From Steromphala cineraria (lineage: Eukaryota; Mollusca; Gastropoda; Trochida; Trochidae): 64,000 nt of DNA. The stretch's first letter is position 1; each line of letters begins with the position of its first letter. Shown piece by piece: positions 23,511 to 32,715 of the stretch. Below the pieces are notes generated by a model that was not told the DNA's origin, made no database searches, and saw only the letters and a list, made by a program, of their open reading frames with translations. Location of the stretch: positions 20,896,406 to 20,960,405 of the forward strand of contig OU744730.1 in NCBI GenBank assembly GCA_916613615.1. Direction: 5' to 3'. Made by a program: the position numbers and the translations under genes.

Positions 23511-23885
23511 ATGCGGGTTGAGGTTTAGAGAGGGGAGTTTGAAGGATGGAAGGTTTTTTTTTGGCTATGCGGGTTGAGGTTTTGGGAGAGGGGAGTTAGA
23601 AGGATGGGAGGGGTTTTTTCGGGTATGCCGGTTGAGGTTTAGGGAGAGGGGAGTTCGAAGGATGGGAGGGGGTTTTCGGGTTTGCCGGTTGAGGTTTAGG
23701 GAGAGGGGAGTTTGAAGGATGGGAGGGGGTTTTCGGGTTTGCCGGTTAAGGTTAGGGAGGGGGGAGTTCGAAGGATGGGAGGGTGGTTTCGGGTATGCGG
23801 GTTGAGGTTAGGGAGAGGGGAATTTCAAGGATGGGAGGGGGTTTTCAGTTTTGCGGGTTGAGGTTAGGGAGAGAGGAGTTTGTAT
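23511..23885 (+). repeat. G-rich minisatellite, ~57 bp x 7
   Basis: The word GTTGAGGTT (or GTTAAGGTT) starts units near 23517, 23573, 23631, 23688, 23744, 23801 and 23857. Each unit holds GGGAGAGGGGAGTT and GGATGGGAGGGGG, so the plus strand carries clustered G runs that could form quadruplexes. The 170 bases before it are also G-rich and probably a degenerate start of the array. Confidence 0.9.
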
Positions 23886-24720
23886 AAGGCATTGCATTGG
23901 GAGATGTGAATAAGATTTGGGATAAGCCATATCTGGATATGTCATTTTATGTTTCCAGGGTGATTATTTGTAATTTAAGGTTTGATAAGTGTGTTAGTGA
24001 GGCGAGTGCTTTTGTCTTGCAAACTGAGATGGTATGAGTATGTTGATAAATCTGGAATAAGAATAAGTGTTTTGTGTATTGAAGCAAATTACTGTGTATT
24101 GGGAATTGATGGGTTGTGTAATTGGACTTGATCATGAAGTACTGTGTATTGGGACTGGAAATGTTGTTATATCACCTGTGTCTAATTTGAAAGGTAATGG
24201 TCTTGGGTATTGTAATTAATTTATTGTTTATTCGAAGTGAAATTGTTTATTTGGAAGAGATGTATGTTTATTGGAAATAAAATTCTTACCTATTATATAA
24301 GGAATTTGTTCAATGGAAATGGAAAGATCGTGAATTCATGGAAAATTTGAACATTAAATGATGAAATTATAATTGTCTGACAAGATTTCTTTATTTCTGC
24401 TTTTCTTCTTTGAGTAAGAATGTAAACAAACTTTGGTGAATATGGGACTTTGTGAAATATTTTGTCAATCTTGATGTTTTGAACAGAAGAAAATATAAAA
24501 AGAGTATAAGGTCATGAAAATTTCAATAATGATAACATGCTGTATTGAAATATTGTAAACAATAAAAATATACAAAAGAGCTCATTTATAAAAAAGTTGG
24601 GAGACATCTGAGTTAACAATTTAGAAAATATTCATTCAGGACAAAATTACTTCATCAAAAGATTACTTTTTGCATTGGGAAAAAATGTCAAAATGGGTAG
24701 ATAATGGTAATTGAGAGGTG
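23886..24720. other. GT-rich degenerate region, then AT-rich
   Basis: From 24070 to 24280 the words TGTATTGG and TTTATTGG recur irregularly, suggesting an old decayed repeat. The remainder is AT-rich. Confidence 0.45.
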
Positions 24721-24729
24721 ATATGGGGA

Positions 24730-24920
24730 TGAAATAACAGCACTAATTCCAAGCTCTGCAGAGATGGCTCTGATTGGCCGGTTATACAGGAAGTGGATGG
24801 GACGTGTTATTGTCAGTCTCGCAATGACTTAATTGACGACCATCCTGATGGAATTTATGAATATTGCAAATGTCATTTGAAAAAGTCAATGTTAATGATA
24901 ATGGCTGGAGAAGAGAGAAG
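24730..24920. promoter_or_regulatory. Candidate enhancer block
   Basis: A compact non-repetitive block with GATTGGCC (CCAAT-type) at 24773, ACAGGAAGTG (ETS-type) at 24786, ACTTAATTGACG (homeodomain-type) at 24828 and ATATTGCAAATGTCAT (POU-type half) near 24861. No coding capacity. Motif names describe consensus resemblance only. Confidence 0.33.
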
Positions 24921-25417
24921 ATAGATCACTACAGGATATGTCATTATTACTCGTGTTGATTAAACTTTTTTGAATAAAATGCGTTTCAGTTTGGGGCTAA
25001 GGCCTGTCAGTATATGAAACACGTCGACTGGAGATGTTTATTGTGTAATATGATTTAGGATCAAGCTATTTACCTGATGAACAGAACACTTTTATTGACC
25101 ATCACAACTTATTACATGATCAGCTGATTGAGTACTCAATATTTCCATGCATATGTTGGGGCATATCAAAGGTGGCTATTGTTGAAGTGTAATATGATAA
25201 TTTTATTAATGATAGTGTATATTTTTTTGGTATTTTATTTTATATTAGTGCTGAGCAGATGATTAAAGGTTTTTAGAAATCAAAAGGAACACCTACACAG
25301 GGCGTCATGTTTTAGTTGATTGGGCTGGTGGATTGTCAGTTCTAATTTTTTGCTGAGTTGGCAAATTCGGAATTCAAGATCAAGCTTTATGCAATTTATC
25401 AAAATTGGCAAACATAT
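24921..25417. other. AT-rich spacer
   Basis: Nothing recognised before the SINE. Confidence 0.45.
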
Positions 25418-25528
25418 TGTAGCAGGAAAGAAAATCCAATATGTTCATGTCCACGCGGGATTCGAACCCGGGACCTCCGGTTGAGAGTCCTACGCTCTAC
25501 CTGTTCGGCCAAAGAGATATCCCTCCAG
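25418..25528 (-). mobile_element. tRNA-derived SINE, copy 1
   Basis: Minus strand begins CTGGAGGGATATCTC, then has the A-box TGGCCGAACAGG and the B-box GGTTCGAATCC about 45 bases further on, followed by a non-tRNA tail ATTGGATTTTC...TTCCTGCTACA. The plus-strand element at 33563-33673 shares head and tail in the same order, so this is a dispersed SINE family and not a tRNA gene. Both Pol III boxes are intact here. No long A tail or clear target duplication is seen. Confidence 0.85.
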
Positions 25529-26080
25529 CTGAAGCCAGTAGGATTAAGTAGTAGACATCACCCTGTCCCAATATCCTTTTATGTTTTTTTCCCGTATATG
25601 AGCCAAGGGACAAATGAAGAAAAACAGATCACAAAAGGAATTAATAGTTTAATTTTGATGGGTTTTTTTCTTGGTTGGATGCCTATGCCTGTTGGTCGCT
25701 AGAAAAATCTTGTTATACAAGATCTCTGCTTTTTCTGTGAATTAACTGCGAAGGAAGAAAGTGAATCCATAGTGTCCGTACTGTGAAAGTGTAGAAATGA
25801 ACAAAATGTGTGTGATTTCTTTAGAAACTTGAGAATATTTTAGATGTCCTTTTAATCCGAGCAAACAAACATTTTAAATCGTAAAATATTGTAGTGTTTT
25901 TATCAATTACAATAGAGAAACTGATATCAAGACAATAACGGAGATCATTATCTTTAGATTTAGTTCCATCATTTTGATATTATACAAATTTAGCACAATT
26001 AATTTGCTTTACATAATGAAATAGGATATCTGATTATTGTCATTTCTGATTTTCTTAATTAATTCAACTTCATTCATCAG
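25529..26080. other. Spacer with no supported gene
   Basis: Moderately AT-rich. The first 150 bases may be further SINE-linked repeat but have no second copy in the window. Confidence 0.4.
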
Positions 26081-26412
26081 TAGGGCTTCAACGAGTACTC
26101 AAGTAATTAAGCCCTAATCGAGTACATTTTTTTTACTCGAGGACTCGAAAAGGGGAGGTCACTGTTACTTATTACCGGATAAGTTACTTTAGACTGTTTG
26201 TCTGTGATATGAAAGTTAAATTATCAACATAAACATTCCAAGACATTTATGTCAATATATTCTGTATAAGACAATGTAAAAGTCAACATATGTGTGGATA
26301 ATATCTGGGCTGAACAAAAACTTCATGATCTCTTGGGAAGATATCACAATTGCGGGTCGTGTCTGACCCCTCGTGTACTCGAGTCCAATATTTTGAACCC
26401 ATGGAAGTCTTA
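26081..26412. mobile_element. hAT-like MITE with 8-bp target duplication
   Basis: Left end TAGGGCTTCAACGAGTACTC and right end, read inverted, TAAGACTTCCATGGGTTC share the pattern TARGRCTTC. Flanking 8-mers TTCATCAG (26073-26080) and CTCATCAT (26413-26420) agree at 6 of 8 positions, as for a mutated hAT-type target duplication. ACTCGAG words recur near both ends (26136 and 26377). The element is 332 bp without coding capacity. Confidence 0.7.
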
Positions 26413-26425
26413 CTCATCATGTTGC

Positions 26426-26590
26426 ATTTAAGAATTGACTTCGAAATTTATAAAGATTATGGAGGTATAAACTTAAAAACCGCTGTGCAAACTGTGTAAA
26501 TCCGCGTAGCGGATTTATGCCAAGTTTGCACTACGGTTTTTAAGTTTATACCTCCATAAACTTTATAAATTTCGAAGTCAATTCTTATAA
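26426..26590. repeat. Large hairpin (foldback element), 77-nt arms
   Basis: Two arms of about 77 nt pair around the three-base loop GTA at 26506-26508. The arms start AAGAATTGACTTCGAAATTT and GCGGATTT respectively. I count only a few mismatches (for example AGATTATGG against AGTTTATGG, and GCTGTGCAAACTGTG against CTTGGCATAAAT-side bases). It begins 18 bp after the hAT-like MITE. Confidence 0.92.
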
Positions 26591-26780
26591 ATAAATCTGC
26601 ATATACTTATTGTTTTGAAGACATATTGTTTCTCCAAATACACAATTTAACACACAAAAAATATGCACTATTTTCACAAAAAAAGGTCGCGGGCGTGGCT
26701 AGATATGACGTCATATGTATTATGACTTCACGAACAGAATCGCTCTGACGGCCTTCAGGGAATCAGATCCCTGCAAAGCA
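26591..26780. promoter_or_regulatory. GC-raised segment with CRE palindrome
   Basis: Contains a perfect CRE word TGACGTCA at 26706-26713 inside ATATGACGTCATAT, preceded by the GC-box-like GGGCGTGGC at 26692. It sits next to the hairpin; a similar hairpin plus CRE combination occurs at 31881-32714, which suggests the CRE is carried by a mobile element and not by host regulatory DNA. Confidence 0.5.
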
Positions 26781-27190
26781 AATGCTATTTATTTATTTTG
26801 CTTGTAGAAAGTTGACGAAGTTTTATTAATTGTAGTTACAAGTGGCTCATTCTCAGGAATCACTAAAATGATGAACAATTAGCCACTTAAAAGAGATACA
26901 TTGCAAGAGTAAAGAATGGCGCTACATAAAAAGGTTAATATTTTCATTTATGTCAAGTCAGCAAAATCTCTCCTAAGCAATATAAATGCTGAAGGGTTCG
27001 TGTGAAATTGGAGGGAAACAATCAAAGAGACATATTGTTAAAATTGTTTTGCCTTTAAATACAAACGTAAAAAAAGTTTAATTTCTTCTAAAAACTGATA
27101 GGGCTTGGTTTATATTGATTGTCTCACATTAACTAAAATGTCTAATTATGTATGAATAAACTAATATATGATAATAATCTAAATATGGAC
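26781..27190. other. AT-rich spacer
   Basis: Nothing recognised. Confidence 0.45.
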
Positions 27191-27419
27191 TTTAAAGGGG
27201 AAGTCCTATTGGGGTATGTTTTGTGGAAACTATTATCAAGCGGACATTTCAATTTATGCATATAATGCCGTTAGAACATGAATATAACACAACCAAGTTG
27301 AAATATATTACTGCAGGTAAAAAAATATTTGTTTTATGTTTGACAACTTGAAAGGAAAAAGCAAATTTTGATATCACAAAAAATACTCAGATAGTACTGT
27401 CATTTTAAACAGAGAAGAT
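27191..27419. mobile_element. MITE family B, copy 2
   Basis: Begins TTTAAAGGGGAAGTCCTA and ends GATAGTACTGTCATTTTAAA. Read inverted, the right terminus resembles the right terminus of the element at 19255-19465 over about 45 bp (GACAGT, CTATC and TATTTTT..GTGA words in the same order). It is 229 bp with no coding capacity. Confidence 0.78.
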
Positions 27420-27549
27420 TTTACTATGATGAAGTCAAATAATATATGAAATATTTAAAATAGAAATACACTGCCAATGCCAAAGTTGCAAATGTTATTT
27501 GAAAACGGGAAAAATAATAAATAGATCTGTATGGCATAACGTACAAACT

Positions 27550-27740
27550 TTGATCAACTGGTATATGCATCAGTGTATCTATAGGCCCCTCCACTGACCT
27601 TTCTTCTTTCTGTAATAATTAATTTTGATTGATGCAAATTTACGTTTCCTGTGAATTTAGCCCCGCGCTAATGACTGTTTTAACTGTAACCCCGCGCAGA
27701 ATTTAAGTCGGCAGGACATCCGTTAGTTATAGTTCAATGT
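27550..27740. promoter_or_regulatory. Candidate enhancer block with PBX/HOX-type site
   Basis: Holds TAATAATTAATTTT followed by TGATTGAT at 27626-27633 (matches the TGATNNAT PBX-HOX form) and GCAAATTTACG. Two copies of CCCCGCGC lie about 40 bp apart at 27662 and 27701. No coding capacity. Confidence 0.33.
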
Positions 27741-28415
27741 TTTTATTGAATGATGTTAAACAGCGTTTTAGAAATAAATTATCTTTTTTTGTTCAAAATT
27801 GATAATCACAATGATTGTGTAGTTTTCAATGTTGTGTCATGTCATTTTGATGTACTTAAGTAGTCGTATACAAGTGCAGGCTCCAAAATAAAAATTTCCA
27901 AAGTGAAAGAATAGATAGTTGCTTTGAAATTGTACAAAATATACAAACTATTCTATTAAACAAAGCAAATGTCATTGCTAAAACATATTAGTTTATGATT
28001 TCTAGGGTGTTTCTTGTCCTGTTTATAAACATTGTGAACAGAACTTCTTATTCCTTTTTCAAATTGAAAACTTTGTGAAACTTTAAAGGAGTAATATGCC
28101 ATGAATGGCTGTTAGAAGTTAGAAACTTTCCTATTGGTTCAGCCAATGGGATATCCCTGTAGTATCTAACTAAATGAATGACCATGTTTGTGTCTTGCTT
28201 CGGGTGATCTTACATTCTCTTGTTACATTTTAATCCATGGAGGGATACTTAAGTGGTTCGTGCATATTACTGTATAATAATAATGAAAATAGTCAATGGT
28301 AATGTTCTTTTTCATGCTAATCATGCTCAAAACAAACAGATTCTATCATTACCCGAAAGAAATAGTTCTTTCGATGCAGTTATTCAGGGCTTTGTACGAT
28401 CAATACAATCCCGTG
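27741..28415. other. AT-rich stretch
   Basis: No supported feature. Confidence 0.45.
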
Positions 28416-28419
28416 TTCA

Positions 28420-28505
28420 GGTTCCCATTTGTACAGCTGGGTAGACTGAGTGCAATGTGGATTAAGTGCCTTGCCCAGGGACACAACACAGTAAAACGCC
28501 CAGGT
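28420..28505 (+). repeat. Dispersed module, copy 1
   Basis: Starts GGTTCCCATTTGTACAGCTG and continues through GTGCCTTGCCCAGGGACACA. The first ~50 bases are repeated nearly identically at 28651-28700. Sequences of this type, with the CTTGCCCAGGGACACAAC core, are in my memory widely dispersed in marine invertebrate genomes, often within SINE-like repeats, but I cannot check that here. Confidence 0.7.
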
Positions 28506-28541
28506 CACAAAAGTTTGGTGCCTCCACCAGAATGTTGACCT

Positions 28542-28649
28542 GGGTCTCCTTTCACAAAGCAACCTTGACCTTAACTCCCATTCTTTACCATTGCACTAAT
28601 TCTACCTAAAGGACTTAAGATCACCTTAGGGCTTTGTGAAAGGGGATCC
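28542..28649. mobile_element. Short MITE with CTTTCACAAAGC termini
   Basis: Left end GGGTCTCCTTTCACAAAGC and, read inverted, right end GGATCCCCTTTCACAAAGC agree at about 16 of 19 bases. Length is about 108 bp. It sits between two partial copies of the module described at 28420 and 28651, abutting the second within one or two bases. Confidence 0.82.
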
Positions 28650-28650
28650 T

Positions 28651-28706
28651 GGTTCCCATTTGTACAGCTGGGTAGACTGAGTGCAATGTGGATGAAGTGA
28701 CATGAG
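28651..28706 (+). repeat. Dispersed module, copy 2 (truncated)
   Basis: About 50 bases repeat the start of the module at 28420 with one main change (GATTAAGTG to GATGAAGTG); similarity then stops at 28700. The two copies are 231 bp apart in direct orientation. Confidence 0.85.
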
Positions 28707-29360
28707 AGGTCGGATTGCCAACCATCACACACACACTGAGCACACCTACTGGCATTTATAAGTAATGAATTTAAGAAACATGACAAAGCTATCTTCGTTA
28801 CATGTTATAGTTTAAAAAAGAAACTTCATCTTCATTAGGAGGGTCCATGTAAACAAAAATTGTTGAAATGTTCAGAAAAAGTTTTTAGTTAATTTTTTTC
28901 CAATGTTCTGAATTTGAAATTAATTGAGATGGATTCATAGATTTGTGATAATCTTTAGTTTCAACTCTAGAATATCTCTGTCAAATTGTACTTTGTCTTT
29001 GTGGAAAACAACCTACGTCCATTTTTCTCAAGACCCGTTGCATTTGACGACGTGTAATTGACAAGCCCATCATAAATTCAATTTTTCTGAGAAAGATAGT
29101 GAAGTAATCAGAAATCCGAGGCTGCGTCCAGTACGCTGATGTAAATTGAAGCGAAAAGAATTGAAAACTCATCAAAAGAACTACTTTTCACAGACAGTTC
29201 ATTTTTTTTAACAAGGTAAAAAACGTGAATCCTCAATACTGTCATATAGCAGTAATTTAATGTTGCCGTCTTTTACATTTTGAGAACTGTTTGGTCGAAA
29301 TGATTGGGCTTTGGATGTGCAAATTATCATGATTACTCAAAAATCTTATAAAAAAACTGC
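28707..29360. other. AT-rich stretch
   Basis: No supported feature. A 64-codon minus-strand stop-free frame at 28981-29175 is unrecognised. Confidence 0.4.
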
Positions 29361-29369
29361 AACAGACGT

Positions 29370-29570
29370 AGAAAAATCATCCGCTTCCGTTTGAGGGTGG
29401 CCTCTTTATAGAAGGAATAGATTGGGAAGCTGTGAGGCGACTGTTAAAAAACCCTCCGCCATTTTTCTTGATTGAGGATTTTGTTCTTATTCTTTAGGGA
29501 GGATGGAAACATTGGTCCGCAGCCAAATTAATACAGGATTACATGTATTCCTTCTCATCAGAGAGGAAGC
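29370..29570. promoter_or_regulatory. Complex non-coding block
   Basis: Compact GC-raised region with CTCCGCCATTTTT near 29454, another YY1-like word. Not coding in any frame. Candidate regulatory DNA on composition only. Confidence 0.27.
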
Positions 29571-29574
29571 GTTG

Positions 29575-30170
29575 AGAGATATGTCAAGATGAATAGTGCC
29601 AGATTTATATATACATTGTTTACTCTAGGAAATAGTAGATGAAGACTCGTACTAGTCTTGTACTATATATATTGAAACACTAGACTTTGTGAAGTTCTCT
29701 TGTTTAAAAGATATGCCAAGACGTATAGTTTTATGTATATAATATCATGTTTAAAATATAGCCTGTCCGCCAGTCCTTAAACTGACAACTTTTTGCCAGG
29801 ACATGTTACTTTTTGGTCAGGAATGGTTACGTTTTGGTCAAGACTGGTAATTTTTCATAATTTTTCAAATATTTTCTATATTTTATCCTAAGGAATTGAC
29901 AGGACTGGCTAGGGTACCAATCTATCTTATATACTGATAAAGTTTACTCTAGGAAAAAGTGGATGAAGACTTAATACTAGTCTCTTACTATATATCTTAC
30001 AAGACTAGACTTTGTGAAGTTCTTTTATTTAAATGATACGTCAAGACGTTTAGTGCCAGATTTATACATTGTTAACCCTGGGAAATAGAAGATGAAGACT
30101 TAATACTAGTCTCGTACTTTATATAATACAAGACTAGACTTTGTGTGGTTCTATTTTTTAAATCTTTGAA
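29575..30170 (+). repeat. Degenerate tandem repeat ~128 bp x 3, with insertion
   Basis: Units carry AGTGCCAGATTTATA, ACTCTAGGAAA..GATGAAGACT, ACTAGTCT and ACTAGACTTTGTG. Their CTCTAGGAAA-type words lie at 29623, 29947 and 30075. The first two are separated by 324 bp because about 195 bp (roughly 29745-29940) is inserted; the last two are 128 bp apart. The inserted part has its own ~21-bp internal repeat built on GTTACTTTTTGGTCAGGA. Confidence 0.8.
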
Positions 30171-31185
30171 AATATCTTCTCGTTAATGTTGATTGGATAC
30201 AAATTGATTTCGGATCTATATATCACACAAATAATAAAATACCTGTCTCTCCAATGGAATAGAAATTTCAATGGACAATTTCAAAACTAGATTCTTAAGT
30301 TAAATAAACGCACCACCTCCTTTGAGTGGCATCTAGAAATCAATTAACGGTATTTAACAAAATATTGATAATAACTTCTTTATTCTGAGAGCATGATTGA
30401 AAACAAGAAGTGTATCAAAACGTCGTACTAAATAAAACATATGTTTCTTTCCAATGGATCATTTAAAAAACAGAAAACTAATTGACATGGTAAAATAAAC
30501 ACACCTTAGTTGTTCCTGTTATCAGACTTCACAAAATGTCAAACTTAAGATTCCAAGCTATAGAATATTCCCATGTTTATCTTTTCTCTAATTAGGTCAT
30601 TGGACATGACGTTAAACAACTCTTGGGTGTCATACAAAATGTGTATGTATATCCTTGTTTGTGTGTCAATGTAAGTATATATGTCTATCTGTTTACATAT
30701 CTACTTTTATCATAATCACATACTTGTTTTCCGAGCAGTTGAATTACTTAAGTCTTACAATACAGGTCTTGACAAACTGCAAGAATTATCCCTATGTCCA
30801 TGGATTTCCTTTTGTCTTAACAAACATTATTACTTTATATTTTCTTGAAAAATAATTTATCATTCATAACCTGATATCAGTTCTGAAATTAATTATGACC
30901 TCAGTATATACTTTCCTGCCATTACCATCGGCTATCAGTTCTTACAGTGAGTTAACAGAGCTGTCCTCGTCAGAAAACAACTGTGGTCTAAATATACCAA
31001 CAACCAATTCCTACTGTCTTAACCATGCATAGTTTAACTCTTGACTGCCATTAAGATAAACCAATTCTGACTTTAATGAACTTAATTCTGACTGTCTTTG
31101 CAAGATATTAAATGTAACCTTAATTACAAGGAATTAAGTTTGATTGTTTCACCCTAAGTTGGTTTCAAGTTGCAAATAAACTTAT
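30171..31185. other. AT-rich stretch with no supported gene
   Basis: No exon, RNA gene or repeat is supported. Confidence 0.45.
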
Positions 31186-31190
31186 TCAAC

Positions 31191-31357
31191 AGGGATTGGG
31201 AAAAACAACTTTAACAATTGGTCATTTTAATGATTTCTGGTAAATTTCTGAATTTGAGATGGGACATTGCCCATTACATCAATAGTTAACTTCAAAATTT
31301 TAATGGGCCATTTTTTCACCCAATGTGCCCACATGGCCCTTGCCTTTCCCAATCACT
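31191..31357. mobile_element. hAT-like MITE with 8-bp target duplication
   Basis: Left end AGGGATTGGGAAA and, read inverted, right end AGTGATTGGGAAA match the CAGNGNTNGGNAAA-like terminus typical of hAT elements. Flanking 8-mers TATTCAAC and GATTCAAG share the core ATTCAA (6 of 8). The 167-bp interior has no coding capacity. Of the elements here this has the best match between terminus type and target duplication length. Confidence 0.82.
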
Positions 31358-31880
31358 GATTCAAGAATTAAGATAGATGTATTGTTCACAGTGACACTTA
31401 TATTCCCAATCAAAAATATTTACTTCTATAAACTTGGTTTTAACAAAACATGCCCTCTTTCAAAATATAAACTCCAATTCTCTTGACAAAACACATTTGG
31501 GCATCTCCAGTTAGGCCCATAATCACCCTATATGAAAAAGATATTAAATATGCCTGTGCCAATAAAAGGTATAATAAAGTAATATGTAATGAATCTAGCA
31601 CACTTGAGCACATAACTGTAAAACGCCCATGTGAAGTTTACTGGGAGAAGATGAGAACATATTTACAAGCTTCACTTGTTGGGGTACTCTGTTATTGGTG
31701 TGGAGGAATTGAGTACTGTGAGTTATGGGGGTGATAGGGTTTTAGCAAGCTTGTATTGGAGAGGTTTCTACTGGAAGAGTTGGGAAAGAGAAGGCAGGGG
31801 AGACTATTTGTGTGAATGAGGCGTTTTGAGGGGAGGCTGGGGGATTTCATGTATGATTTGTTTGGATGGGAGAACTTCAT

Positions 31881-32714
31881 TTCTTACCCAAGCGGGCAAG
31901 GATATACCGGGTATTAATGTTTGCATAATGGTCATGGGAATTACAGTTTTTCTAAAAATAACTTGCATTTTGATTGGTTGACGGAACTACTTTGCACCCC
32001 ATTCATGATTCGCTTGGATCTTCTATTTCAGTTAAGGGATATAGATGAAAAATCTTATACTTAAAGTACAGAAGTCACACATTAATTAAACATTTTTAAT
32101 GGGAAATCAATACCTTCTGATGTTTTCTTTGTCGTAAATACAAGTCTCAATCTTCAAGGCGGCGCTAGGTGAGAGAGTCGCCGCCCGAACTGTCGTCACG
32201 TCATAGCTCTATGACGTCATTAAACATGACGTCAAACAGTGACGTCAAACATTCTTCACTAGGTTTGTCAAACGTAACGAAAGCTAACGACGTCTTACTT
32301 TTTCTTTCCTGTTGAGCGCAGTCAATAAAAACAAATTTTTATGATATGAGACAATACTTTTTTTGATATAATGTGACATCAATATAATAAACTATTTCAA
32401 ATTAGATCGCGAGTTGCGAACTACTTAGAGCCGCCCATCCTGAAGTAGTGAGCAAAATTATGAATGGCGTATGAGTACAATTTGTACTTTACCGGCCGAG
32501 CGTAGTTTTTAAATGTTTCTCTTTTCCCCCATTTTTACGCATCAAATTATCTTGGGTAAGAAAAAGAATAACCAACTCGATGCTCGGAATTACGGATTAT
32601 CTGTCCCTCGTGAATTATTGAGTCAAACTCCTCGCTGAAGCTCGGAGTTTATCACAATAATTAACTCAGGACAGATAATCCGTAATTCCTCGCAACTCGT
32701 TGATTATTCTTATA
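31881..32714 (+). mobile_element. 834-bp insertion with CRE cluster and terminal hairpin
   Basis: A related repeat copy near 33107-33120 reads AACTTCATATATTG without interruption; here the same words are split after AACTTCAT (31880) and resume ATATTGAGG (32715), giving the insertion boundaries. It starts TTCTTACCCAAG, and an inverted counterpart CTTGGGTAAGAA lies at 32552-32563, just before a large hairpin. No coding region, clear target duplication or known terminus is seen. It is a non-autonomous element of unknown class; a Helitron-like or foldback element is possible. Confidence 0.7.
32190..32250. promoter_or_regulatory. CRE cluster
   Basis: Three perfect TGACGTCA palindromes lie at 32212-32219, 32227-32234 and 32240-32247, with the related TCACGTCA just upstream at 32196. 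In well-studied animals this word binds CREB/ATF bZIP factors. They lie inside the mobile insertion, so they probably spread with it. Confidence 0.6.
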
Positions 32715-32715
32715 A
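32565..32715. repeat. ~150-bp hairpin at the 3' end of the insertion
   Basis: The left arm AAGAATAACCAACTCGATGC and its continuation GGAATTACGGATTATCTGTCC pair with the right arm ending CGAGTTGATTATTCTTA (with small bulges) around the centre near 32640 (GCTGAAGC). The inner stem includes ACTCCTCGC / CTCGGAGT. Mismatches are few; the CGAGTTG-side bases show small indels. Confidence 0.88.

Noticed and set aside
25442..25522. Possible functional tRNA gene
   Set aside because: Boxes A and B are good, but the anticodon stem does not pair properly and a second copy shares the non-tRNA tail, so it is a SINE.
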